Positions 21,337 to 32,451 of a DNA stretch of 64,000 nucleotides are shown here, piece after piece. The DNA is from Aphis gossypii. Taxonomy: Eukaryota > Arthropoda > Insecta > Hemiptera > Aphididae. Under the pieces are notes generated by a model. That model did no database searches and had not been told where the DNA came from. It saw only the letters and a program-made list of their open reading frames with translations. Location: the NCBI RefSeq assembly GCF_020184175.1, contig NW_026083129.1:41403-105402 (forward strand). Direction: 5' to 3'. The translations under genes were made by a program, and so were the position numbers. The stretch's first letter is position 1. Each line of letters starts with the position of its first letter.

Positions 21337-22049
21337 GTTTAACTGGAAATTCGACTGTATTGACTGCAAATTATTTTCCATCTCTAAATGTTTACGAGGA
21401 TTCAGAAATAGCTTTGTTATCTTTGCAAACGTTCAATTCATTTCCAAATATTATAAATGCAATTAATAACCGACTGAAAATAGAAGTAATTCCTTCAAAG
21501 AGAAATAAATATAAATTGCATACTTTTGAATTTTGTTTGGAAGAAGGATGCTATGAAATAGAAGATATTAACAATAAAATTGCAAAAGAGTTATCCCAAG
21601 TTAATAACAACTACGGAACACAGCTAGCATTCAGTGTACGTATTGATCCTGTTGATTTTAAAACGTATATAAAATGTAATGGAATACTTCAGTTCAATAC
21701 TCCATATAGTATAGCACCTGTTTTTGGGTTTAAAAAGATAAGATGTTGACCGTTTCATGAAGCGGCCAATTTAAACACGATTAACTCTATAAAAGTATTG
21801 TGCAATATAGCACATGGGTCATTCAACAACCAACTTCAAAGTCATTCGATATATGAGTTTTTCCCGAGTGGGAGAACAGGAACAAAGGTTGTTCAATCTC
21901 CGTCAAACCTTATATATTACAGATTAAACAAAACAGATATTAATTTAATAACTGTTCAGTTAGTTGACCAAAACAATAATCCAATTGACAATTTTAACGA
22001 GACGTTGACAGTTGTTCTGCATATTAAACGTCACGGATCTCATTATTAA
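21315..22049 (+). pseudogene. Minor capsid (penton) gene, copy 1
   Basis: It starts MHESLTLSLTGNS, overlapping the protease. The frame is open to 21749, and a downstream frame (21798-22049) carries the rest, ending VVLHIKRHGSHY. Compared with copy 2, a short deletion with a stop at about 21740-21770 removed a dozen or so residues. A single jelly-roll penton-type protein is inferred from its position between protease and major capsid. No domain search was possible. Confidence 0.72.
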
Positions 22050-22070
22050 ATTTATATCTTAGATTTTGTA

Positions 22071-22823
22071 ATGTACGAGTCAGTTACTTTAAGTTTAACT
22101 GGGAATGCTACCATATTATCCGTAAATTATTTTCCGTCTATAAACCTTTACGAGGATTCAGAAATAGCTTTGTTATGTTTACAGTCATTTAATTCATTCC
22201 AAATATTAATAAAATAATAATAAATTTTCAATATATAATTCTAATATCAAATAGTTGACGATGAAAACAATAATACTCCTATGATGTGTTATATTAAATT
22301 GGAAGAGGGATGTTATGAAATTGAAGATATTAATCAACGAGTTAAGAAGCAAATAGATGACTATAATAGTGAAAACTTAACCAAATTAACATTCGATATT
22401 TCGGTTGATCCTAATGATTTCAGATCATATATAAAATGTAATGGGATACTACACTTTGAGATTCCATTTAGTATGGCACCTGTATTTGGTTTTGAAAAAA
22501 GACAATATAAACCAGAGTATGCAATTCATCGATCGGAAAAAGCAGTAAATTTAAACACAATTAATTCTATAAAAGTAATGTGTAATATAGCTCAAGGATC
22601 ATTCAACAACCATCTACAAAGTCATTCGATTTACGAGTTTTTCCCGAGTGAGAGGACAGGATCTAAAGTAATTCAGACACCGCCAAATTTAATATATTAC
22701 AAATTGAATAAAACAAATATTGATTCGATAACCGTTCAGCTAGTTGATCAAGATCATAATCCGATTGATAATTTTGGTGAGGCATTGACAATCGTGTTAC
22801 ATATTAAACGTTACGGATCTTGA
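22071..22823 (+). pseudogene. Minor capsid (penton) gene, copy 2
   Basis: It starts MYESVTLSLTGNA at 22071, just after copy 1. The first 45 residues end at stops near 22213. Between 22213 and 22281 the reading is disturbed, then the frame 22281-22823 is intact (180 aa). It parallels copy 1 block for block (EEGCYEIEDIN, YIKCNGIL, HSIYEFFPS, VVLHIKR) with roughly 70% similarity, so the two arose by tandem duplication well before their decay. Confidence 0.72.
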
Positions 22824-22824
22824 T

Positions 22825-22983
22825 ATGGGATTAAAATTCAATATAAATCCGCTACTTCGGATCAGTTCAACTAGTCATAAGACTAAAGTGGTACCGGTAA
22901 CATCAAATAAAGTAAAAAAATTGACGTTGACAAATAAAAAAATTTTACAAGCTCTAGGTTATCAATTAAAGCAAAATGCCTGA
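22825..22983 (+). CDS. 52-residue basic ORF before the major capsid gene, unknown
   Basis: It opens at an ATG one base after the stop of minor capsid copy 2, and its own stop overlaps the major capsid ATG by 8 nt. The product starts MGLKFNINPLLRI and is rich in Lys/Thr. Tight packing without an intergenic gap supports a real gene or a leader peptide. No family is recognised. Confidence 0.5.
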   Translation: MGLKFNINPLLRISSTSHKTKVVPVTSNKVKKLTLTNKKILQALGYQLKQNA

Positions 22984-24184
22984 AAGTGATATTTTAGATA
23001 TAAGTTCGCGGTATGAAACGGATTCTAAAATAACAAAAATTGAATATCATTCATACACACCGTATACTACATCATTTAATAATAACGACGAAATACGTAT
23101 ATCAATTCAGCAAACAGATGTTTATCCGTATCTACACGAAAGCTTTATTTTTCTGGAAGGAAGTTTTCGGAACCTGACAAAGTTAAACTATCTAATAACG
23201 GTTACTCTTATCTCTTTGAACAAATACGGTTGGAAATGAATGGTATAGAAATTGATAGCACGCGTGTTCTTGGAATCACTAGCTCGTTGAAAGGATACTT
23301 ATCCGGTACACCAGACAACTATAATTGTTATGAAAATTCTGGCTGGAATTTTAAAAACGCAACACAATCAGCAAATGATAAAGGTGAATTTAGTGCTTGC
23401 ATTCCATTGAAATATTGGCTAGGTTTTTTTGAAGACTATAGAAAAATATTAGTTAATTCTAGATTGGAATTAATATTAACTCGAAGTCATAGTGATTTAA
23501 ATGCATTAAGGTTGAAAAGTGGTATAAATCTACTACAGTCAGCCAAGTTACTTTAAACAAAATAGTATGGAAGGTTCCGCATATTACTGTTGACGATGGA
23601 GAAAGGTTGAAATTATTGAAACTTGTAGAAAAAGAAAAAAGTTTGTTTATTCCTTTCAGATCTTTTGAAACTTTTGAATATCCTGAACTAGGAACCGCTA
23701 AAAAAGTTGTATGGAATTTGAAAACTGCATCGAAATTAGAAAAACCGCGATTTATAATAATCGGATTGCAAAAAGGCGTAAAAATACGTTAGAAAAAGAC
23801 TGTAGTATTTTTGATCATTGTAATCTAACAAACGTTAGAGTATTTCTGAACTCAATAGCTTATCCGTACGATAATTTGAATTTAGATTTTACAAAAAATA
23901 ATTTTACCTTATTATATGATATGTATACATCATTTCAAGAATCGTACTATGAAAAAAGTATACGAAATCCGATATTGAGTCCTTCTACTTTTCTTTCAAA
24001 CGCTCCAATTATAGTCATTGATACTTCGAAACAGAACGATTCAGCCACAGCCTCAGCAGTGGATGTACAATTAGAAATTGAAGCTTCAGAATCGCTTACA
24101 GGTGTAACTGCTTATTGTTTATTGATTCATGATCGTATTGTAGAATATGTACCTTTTACTAGAGAAGTAAGAAAACTTGTGTAA
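22976..24184 (+). pseudogene. Polinton major capsid protein (double jelly roll), frameshifted
   Basis: Four overlapping frames (22976-23239, 23230-23556, 23607-23792, 23711-24184) make one gene of about 400 codons. It opens MPESDILDISSRYETDS and contains ITKIEYHSYTPY and FNNNDEIRI, blocks familiar from arthropod Polinton major capsids (recalled). Frame changes are near 23170-23230, 23550-23600 and 23750. It is the last gene before the repeats at the right side. Confidence 0.82.
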
Positions 24185-24337
24185 ATACAATTTATAATAA
24201 TAAAAAAGTTTATTTAATAATTTTGCGTTCTTTTCTTGAAATAATTATTTCAGTAGGTGGACAATATATATGTTAACACCATATTGTGTTACACGGTAAA
24301 TCTGAGTTAGCGTAACATTTAAACAAAAAAAATTGAG

Positions 24338-24602
24338 ATTTTTTTTGTTACACAGTGAACGTGTGTAGAAATCTCATTGTAAAAAAAGGTGCTCAGAACA
24401 TACATTAGGGTTTTTTGAGAATTTTGTTACACGGTGGAGCATGTAGAAATGCCCCCCTTGAAATGAAGAAATCTCCCTGTAAAAAAGGTGCTCAGAACAT
24501 ACATTAGGGTTTTTTGAGAATTTTGTTACACGGTTGAGCATGTAGAAATGCCCCCTTGAAATGAAGAAATCTCCCTGTAAAAAAAAGTGCTCAGAACATA
24601 CA
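24338..24602 (+). repeat. About 100-bp tandem repeat, 2.6 units
   Basis: Units share gtagaaatctccctgt, then aaggtgctcagaacatac, attagggttttttgagaatt and ttgttacacggt. Unit starts lie near 24370, 24440 and 24540. The stretch is noncoding, lies between the capsid gene and the broken LINE end, and may be subterminal Polinton DNA. I did not find the matching inverted copy at the left end. Confidence 0.75.
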
Positions 24603-24685
24603 AATATATACTACTAATATGAGTCACGGTCAATGATTACATTTAATTTACTACAGGTTAATTTTAGAAATTTATACTGTACATT

Positions 24686-27095
24686 TTACAACTGATTTAT
24701 GTAGAGAGCATAATTGGGTGACCAAACTATAGAGCCAAATTCTAAGTGAGACCTAACAAGTGAGAAGTATAACATTTTCATCGATATTATATTTTTAAAA
24801 TTTGTTGTGTTTCTGTAAATGAAGACTAACATTTTAAAAGCTTTGCTTGTTATCATATTTATATGTGAAGAATAAGACATATTGGCTTCAAGTAAAATTC
24901 CTAAATCCCTAATATGATTGACTCTTGTAAGCGTTTTATGGTCTATTGAGTAGTTAAACAATAGGTTTATGAAGGCGTGTGAAAGTAATTATACTGCATT
25001 TATTGATGTTTAATGGCAAACAATTTTGTTTGCTCCAACTTACAAGCTTATCCAAATTATACTGTAAATTTACTGCATCAGAGAGAGATTCTATTGGTGA
25101 AAATAATTTTGCATCGTCGGCAAATAGTAAAATATTTACTGAAGAATCAAGAACAGTGGGTAAATCGTTTATAAATAATATAAACAATAGAGGGCCTAAA
25201 TGAGAACCTTGAGGGACTCCCGAACACACACTAAAATAATTTGAAGTGAAAAGAGATAACTTTACTGCTTGGGTGCGGCATGTAAGATAAGATTCAATCC
25301 AATCTAAAAACTTTCCATTAAAACCAAAATTAAATAATTTTTTAAGAAGTAATTTGTGATTGACTTTGTCGAAAGCTTTTTGGAAGTCGGTGTATATGGA
25401 ATCAACTTGAATAAGGTTTTTGAAGGAATTTAAAATTTTAGATTGGTAAAGCAAAAGATTGTTGGAAATTGACATTTTCGGACCAAAGCCGTGTTGATTT
25501 ATGCAGATATAAGGAGAAATAATTAAAGATAATTTTTTAGTGATAATTGCTTCAAATATCTTAGGAATTATTGACAATTTAGAAATAGGCCTATAATTCA
25601 TGACATCGTGTTTGTCACCGGATTTATGTATCGGGGTCACAAAAGACATTTTCCAAATGTTAGGAAAATAACCAATAGTTAAAGATTTATTGAACATTAA
25701 ATATAAAGGATTAACTAATATTGAACCACAAGCTTTTAGAAAAGATGAAGGAACACCATCTGGACCTGTACTGGAGGTAGTATCTAATGAATTCAAATAC
25801 TCATAAATTTCACTTTTGCTAATATACCAAGAACTAAGATTTAGAATATTATTTGAATAGTCTCCGGAAGGTTGATTATGTACAAATGATTGTGACAAGT
25901 CAGATTCAAAAACACTAGAAAAAAAATTTGCAAAAAGCTGAGCATTATCTTGAATATTTGAAGACGATGAATTTTTGAATATTACTGATTCAGGAATATT
26001 ACAAACATTTTTCTTTAAAGAATTAATATATTTCCAAAAAGGTTTAATATTTGTTTGAATACTATTTTCAATATGACGTAAATTATCAGAATAATTTTTA
26101 GTAGTTAAGATTTTGCATTCTTTACGAAGACGAGAAAATTCTAAATAGTTTTCAGGCGAAGGGCACAATTTAAATTTTTTGTGTGCTAATTTTTTCCCAA
26201 CAATAAGATTTCTATGGTTAGCATCAGCCCATACTGGAGAATAGTTATTGAAAATTTTGGTTTTGGGGACAAACAAACTGAAAGTGTGGTGAATAATTTC
26301 GTAAAACTTTGTTACAATTTCATCTATAGAAAAAATTTTATTATTTAAATTAGATTCAAAATCAATATTTGAGAGGAAATTAGAAATTTCATTAAATTCG
26401 CATTTGTTGAAGTTATATATAATAGGATATTCAGAAGTAGGATTGAGATTTGAATTTACAAACTTTAGAAAAATGTCTAAAGGGTGATGATGGTAATCAA
26501 TTTTAGGGATTAGAGACTCTGATGAGTGATTTAAAGAAATAATTTCAACGTTGTCATTTATCATAATACAATCAAGAGTTCTGCCATTTTGGTTTTTTAT
26601 ATGATTTCTTTGTTTTAAATTTAAAAAGTGTACATAACTATTAAATATTATACTCGCCGAACTATGACTTTGGTAGGTCGGGTCAATAGACCAGTCAAAA
26701 TTACTCAAATTGAAATCACCTATGATAATGAAATAGAAATCAGGAAAATTAGTGTAGAGTGTCTCAACTACCTCACAGTGACTAGAATAAGTCTCATTAT
26801 TAGCATCAGGCGGTATGTAAATGCAACCTAAAATTATATTTATATTATTTATCCTAATTTTTAAAAAAATTTGCTCTATGCCTACAACTATTGCAACACG
26901 TAACTGTTCACACTTAATTCTATTATGAATGGCAACTAAGACTCCTCCTCCACGTTTTTTCCCTAAAGACAAATCACGATCATTTCTATAGACAGTATAA
27001 TTACAAAAACCAAGTTCCGCATCAAATATATCATTATTTAACCAAGTTTCACTTAAACAGAACATATCACAATTAACATTAAATAAAGATGTGCG
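24686..27095 (-). pseudogene. LINE 1 ORF2, endonuclease and reverse transcriptase
   Basis: The long frame 27065-24954 (703 aa) covers the endonuclease (FCLSETW, IIGDFNLSNFDW; the usual SDH is replaced by DYH) and the RT (YRPISKLS, TDFQKAFDKVNH, GVPQGSHLGPLLF, LLFADDAKLF). A frameshift near 24955 passes to a frame ending at 24686, inside the C-terminal helical region. There are no tail repeats. Function: nicks target DNA and copies its own RNA there. Intact RT residues suggest recent activity, but the element is now interrupted and 3'-truncated. Confidence 0.92.
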
Positions 27096-27780
27096 TGCAA
27101 CGTGCTCTGATACTTATATTAAATGTAATATATAAATTACCATAGCCAACAATACTCTAAACCATGGGGACATAAAGGATATCCTTATAGTTATGTTAGG
27201 GTGAGCAACCAGGCAAGCAATGATTGGGTGTGGTTGGACTAGGACCGGATCTAATAAACAAAAGTAGGAAACAATCAAAAGTATCATCGCCCGTGTGCTT
27301 CTTATCCGCTGGGAGATAATAATATATAACTACTATCCGGTGACATATTATGGATACGTAATTGCCACCCGGTAGAGTATATTAGTTGCGGAATCACTCA
27401 CCCGATAGAATATTATAGTCATATAATTGACGCACGCTATCGGCCGGATGACGCAAAGCGTGGGCAGAAGCGGATGCAGGTGCAGATGACCATCAGGGAT
27501 CTGAAGGTACCGCGGGAGTCCCTGGACGATATATAAGGGGGCCCAGATTAGGCACAATTCAGACGTGATCCACCAGAGTTAGCGCAAGCACCTCACGTCA
27601 CCCAGTTTAATATTTTATGTCTCCTGGACTTAGAATATTTTTCACAAGTTTTATTAAATAATTAATTGGACTTAGAATAATTTTAAATAAAAAACACTTA
27701 GAATAATTTCGAGAGTTCAATTATTTCACAAAACCTTTCCAAATCGACATCATTCAACTGATTGTACGTGGCACGTTACA
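27096..27780 (+). repeat. 5' LTR of copy B
   Basis: TG...CA ends, 685 bp. A TATA-like TATATAAGGG lies near 27530. Its mate in the 3' LTR reads TTAATAAGGG, so only the 5' copy keeps the box. Preceded by target duplication tgcg. Confidence 0.96.
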
Positions 27781-27785
27781 AAATT

Positions 27786-27801
27786 TGGCGCAGTCGGTAG
27801 G
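27786..27801 (+). promoter_or_regulatory. Primer binding site, tRNA-Ser type (copy B)
   Basis: TGGCGCAGTCGGTAGG, five bases after the LTR, identical to the site of copy A. Confidence 0.87.
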
Positions 27802-28080
27802 ATTCTTTCAAATAAGAATTCTTTGGACGAACAATTTTAATTTTTTCGAACTTAGAAAATTTTCGGGAAAAAATATTTTTTTTTCCACTTCGAAAATTTT
27901 TCGAAAAAAAATTTAAAATATATCCACTTCGAAGAATTCACGGAGGCACATTCGGCAACGAATCACTGTTGAAGAAGACAACTGCAGAACGTCAACTTCA
28001 GCGACTCCGAAAGAGAAAGAATCAACAAGTAACACCACGGCTCAGCAATCAAGAAGAATGGAAGCATCAACTCAACTAAC

Positions 28081-29991
28081 CCTAGTGGTAAGGCTCTAGG
28101 AGCTATACTATCCCAAGGAACGATAGGTAGCGACCTACCAATAGCGTACGCATCTAGAACTTTGAATAAAAGTGAAATGAATTACTCAACTACTGAACTA
28201 GAATGTTTAGCGATTGTATACGGGGTTAAACAATTTAGGCCCTATCTTTACGGTAGAAAATTCGTAATACTCACTGACCATAGACCATTATCTTGGTTAT
28301 TTAACTTAAAAGATCCGTTATCAAAGTTGGCGAGATGGCGCATACAGCTTGAGGAATACGATTACGAAATAAAAATAAAACCGGGAGTACAAAATTCGAA
28401 CGTAGATGCTTTAAGTAGAATGTATAGTATAAAAGAAATTAAGGACGAAAGTTATACGAGCTTTCTAGAAAAATCGGAAACAACAATAATAACGAATAGT
28501 AATGTGAAAGAGGTGAACGGTGAATTACTAGAATCACCCGCAGAATATCATATTGTATCAGAGATAGAAAAATATTATAACTTTAAGTCGGGAATAAACT
28601 ACGAATTAAAACGAAAATTTGGAACGAATAAAATGCTAGAATCAAATAAACAAATAGGCGACGTAGTATATTTTAATTACGAAGAAAGATACATAATATT
28701 TTTGATAACTAAAAGTAAAGAAAAACAATTAACCACAAGTGAAAATATGCATTTTGCATTATTAAATTTAAAGTACTTTTGCATTAAAAATTCCTTGAAT
28801 AAGTTAGCCATGAACCAGTTAGGAAAGAAAGACGGGTTGGACTGGACAAAAACAAGATCAATGATTAGGTATATATTTCGAAATACAGATATAGAAATAA
28901 TAATCTGTACTAAATTAGAGTACACTAATGAGGAAAAATTAATTATTTTCAAGCAATTTCATGACTCATTACTAGGGGGTCATGCTGGATTAAATAGAAC
29001 GGTTAAAAAAATTAAACGACAATTCAACTGGCCAGGGTTAAAACAAAAAGTAAGGGAATATATAAAAAACTGTCCGTCGTGTCAAACGAATAAAACAACT
29101 AATAGGCATCACCGTAGTCCGATGATTATAACTACGACAAGTTCTAGACCGTTTGAAAAAATATTTATGGATATAGTAGGACCTCTAATACCTACTGCAA
29201 TAGGCAACACATTATATTGACTATGCAGGACGATCTAACGAAATATTCATTAGGTGTTCCGTACCAGATCATACGGCAAACACTATCGCCCAGGCGTTTG
29301 TAGTAAATTTCGTATGTGTGCACGGTATACCTGAAACTATATTAACTGATCAAGGTACAGACTTTCTTAGTAAGATTTTCACAGAAGTGTGTAAATTACT
29401 AAAGATTAATAAAATAAATACGAGTCCTTATCATCCGCAAACTAACGGTTAGCTTAGAAAGATCACATAGAACTTTAGCCGAATATTTGAGACACTATGT
29501 AGACAAAGATTTAAATAATTGGGATCAACTATTGCCATATGCATTATTCGTATATAATTCAACGGAACATAGTTCGACTAATTACCAACCTTACGCGTTA
29601 TTATATGGAAAAGAATTGGACATACCAGTCAAGTTAAAATGTAGCCCTGAACCTAGGTATATTACGATGATTATATATTCGATTTAAAACAAAAAATGCA
29701 GGAGTCACATAAAATTGCCAGAGAGAAAGATTAATTAATAAGAAGATAAAATCTAAAAAACAGTATGATAAAAAGGAATTTAGCGAAGACTTAGATGTGA
29801 AAGATTTGGTATTATTGAAAGACAAAACCCAGAGAAAAACAAATTAAGTCCGTTATGGAAAGGACCTTTTGAAATTTTAGAGGTTTTGGATACCGAAAAT
29901 GTAGTAATACAGAGAGGTAGAAGGAAGGTGACTGTACATAAAAATGATGTAAAAAAATATTACGAAAAAGACAAACTAGACAAGGATGATT
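28081..29991 (+). pseudogene. pol: RNase H and integrase remnant (copy B)
   Basis: The frame 28162-29220 continues without a break from RNase H (LTDHRPLSWLF) into integrase, unlike A, which shows pol was one frame. Upstream, sequence matching RNase H begins abruptly at about 28085. Downstream, 1-nt indels near 29215, 29262, 29450, 29655, 29728 and 29833 scramble the catalytic core and tail. FMDIVGPL and the zinc region remain, but no functional enzyme can be made. Confidence 0.9.
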
Positions 29992-30139
29992 AGAAATCCG
30001 ATACGAAAGTTTAGGTAGAAATTAAATATAATTAAATAAGTATTAAATAAATAAGGTAAATAAGACTTAGAGTGTAGTTTAAGATTAAGTATTTATTTTT
30101 AGGGAAAAGAAAACCAAATTCATAAATTATCTATACGAC

Positions 30140-30496
30140 ATGATCAAACGGGAAAAAACATAACGTTACTACTTTCTTAAGAAGGGACGAAGCACCTAGT
30201 TGTTTAAAATGCATATGGAAAATGCTAATAAGAAATTGAGCGAACCATATTCACAATCGGAATTAGAGAGCGATTTACGAAAAACATTACGGTTTATATA
30301 CATGATGTTTATGAAAAAAACGACTTGAGAGAACAATTTTGTATAGTAAAAAACTTTACGTAGAGTAGGGCGGGCTGACGAAATGTTAGAGCACGACAGG
30401 AAAAAATATAGAAAAGAAATGAAACGAAGGGTGATGGTAAGTCGTAAAAGAAGCGACAGAATGGACCAACTGTTGAAAATGTATGAACAGAAATAG
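30140..30496 (+). pseudogene. Accessory ORF 1 (copy B), broken
   Basis: It matches the 119-residue ORF of copy A from its ATG to its stop. Several indels, and a damaged stretch around 30345-30370, break the frame. Its presence in both copies at the same place after pol marks it as a family gene. Confidence 0.65.
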
Positions 30497-30627
30497 ATAT
30501 AAAAAAAATAATATATAATAAAAAAAAATAATAATATTAAGTATAGATATAGAGCATAAATGTGTAATAAGTAATAGAATAATAAAATAAATATAGTAAT
30601 AAGTAATGAAATTATAGGTTAATCATT

Positions 30628-31479
30628 ATGACGGTAAAGGGAGTAACGAGCCATAACAGAAGAAACAATAGTTTTTATATGAAGTAAACAATAGTCGTGT
30701 TGAACTTCAACGAACGACTTGGGGAACAACGGAACGTATAACTTTAGCTTTGAATGATAAGAACAACACACGGGTACATATGAACCTAGGGTGTATATTC
30801 TCCATAAAACCTACGACTATTGTATTAAATAACACTTTAACAAAACTTACTATCGAAAAAACGTGTGAATTAACATTGAAAACAATAGGATTAGACAATG
30901 AAAAATTCATATTATTTCCGAAAAATGTTAGACACCTAAGTGTAATACATTCAAAGTTACTACATAAAACCAACATAACTAATCCAACATTGCAGACAAT
31001 TTCAACTACAATAAAACCTATCATGACAAGTGGGCATGACTATAATTTAACTACACTGAATAATTTCGAGTATAACAAAAATACAATAATACCCATTACG
31101 AAATAATATCGCAAATGATTACAGCAAACTTAACAACGATAGACTCCACAAATGTAGTAAATGAGTTTGACTATGGCGATATCACGTCAGATACCACAGA
31201 AGGAATAGAGAGGATAGAACAAATATAACTAGTAAAATAATTATTAATAACACCAGCACACAAATCGTAAACAAACTAGAAAATCCTAAATTTAAAATAC
31301 ATTATTATAATTTTATAATATGTGTAGGAGTAAGCATTCTAATGATGACCATTGTACTACTAATTATTAGTATACACCATAATTTTAAATGTGTGAACAG
31401 ATACAGATACAGATATGTAGTAAACCTAATACACGAACAAGGAACAGAGTTAAACACGATGAGGGAGACTAGTATATAA
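30628..31479 (+). pseudogene. Accessory ORF 2, membrane glycoprotein-like (copy B)
   Basis: ATG at 30628. It is disturbed near 30650-30680, open 30750-31106, broken near 31085 and 31210, then ends with the same membrane segment and basic tail as in copy A (278-1122). N-X-S/T sites are frequent. Comparing A and B shows each break is copy-specific, so the ancestral ORF was intact at about 280 codons. Confidence 0.68.
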
Positions 31480-31599
31480 GAAAAAAATATATAAGAAAAT
31501 AAAAAAAAAGAAAAAAAAAAACATGAATAAAGATAGTAAATTAGATTTATTTTAGTATTAAGATACAAATGTAGTTAGTTTCAAATTTTACACTAATAA

Positions 31600-32381
31600 C
31601 CAAAACGTACTATAAGAGTTAAACTATATTATAGGAGCCGACAAATTGAAGTAATATATCTGACAACGGAAGGGCATAGGCGCATAGTGCCATTGGTGGA
31701 AAATGCACAATTAGACGTAGTTCCTGAATTCGGGTTGGAAATAAAAGAAACAGCAGGAGGACGTCTGGTGACTCTCCGGTTAAATAAGGGAGATGAAATG
31801 TTGGGGGAAATGCAGTTGTACACGTATCTGGGGTGCATGGAGTTTGAAAGAAACCCTGTGTACTCGCACATATGTGCACATAACGAAATCTGCTGGGATT
31901 GGCATGAACCACATGAAACGCTGTCAGAGGAATCGGTACTCTGCCAATGTATTTTGGACAACTTCCGATGTGAAGGAAACCGAAGGATACATTTGACACC
32001 GATAACGTATGGAAGGCCGCACATGTGGTTGCCTACCATGAACTTGTTGGAAAGCGTGAGCTTTTTTGCTAGCAGATGGGAATTAAAAATCGGATTTCTT
32101 AAAAATTGGGTAGAAAAATAAAACGCCAAAAACACTGCTTCTTAGTGGGGGACAGGGAAATCCCCGCCTGCTTTGACCACCATGTGCACTCTGCGGCAGC
32201 ACTTTTGCCTTACCCGTTAAGTCCTCACGTAATAGAGCAATCTATTGCAACTTTGAGATCAGACCTCTTGAGAATCATACAAAGTGATGAGCCCTATACA
32301 AGACCTATGTGCTGGATCATGAGAAGAGAAATTCTGAGGACAACGTCGGAGGAAATTTTTAACAAAATAAATGAAAATTAA
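31600..32381 (+). pseudogene. Accessory ORF 3, unknown (absent from copy A)
   Basis: The frame is open from about 31600 with no ATG. It runs to 32121, and a second frame carries on to 32381 after a break near 32105. The protein has a Cys/His cluster (CMEFER..., HICAHNEICWDWHE, CQCILDNFRC) and a C-terminus resembling a regulatory helical tail. TTATAG near 31635 looks like a splice acceptor, so expression from a spliced RNA is possible. No family is recognised. Its base composition is less AT-rich than its neighbours, hinting at a different origin. Confidence 0.55.
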
Positions 32382-32451
32382 TTGCTAGTAGTATTTAGTT
32401 AGAATTAATAAGATAAATTATATTTGAGTAATAAAATAATAATAACGTAAC

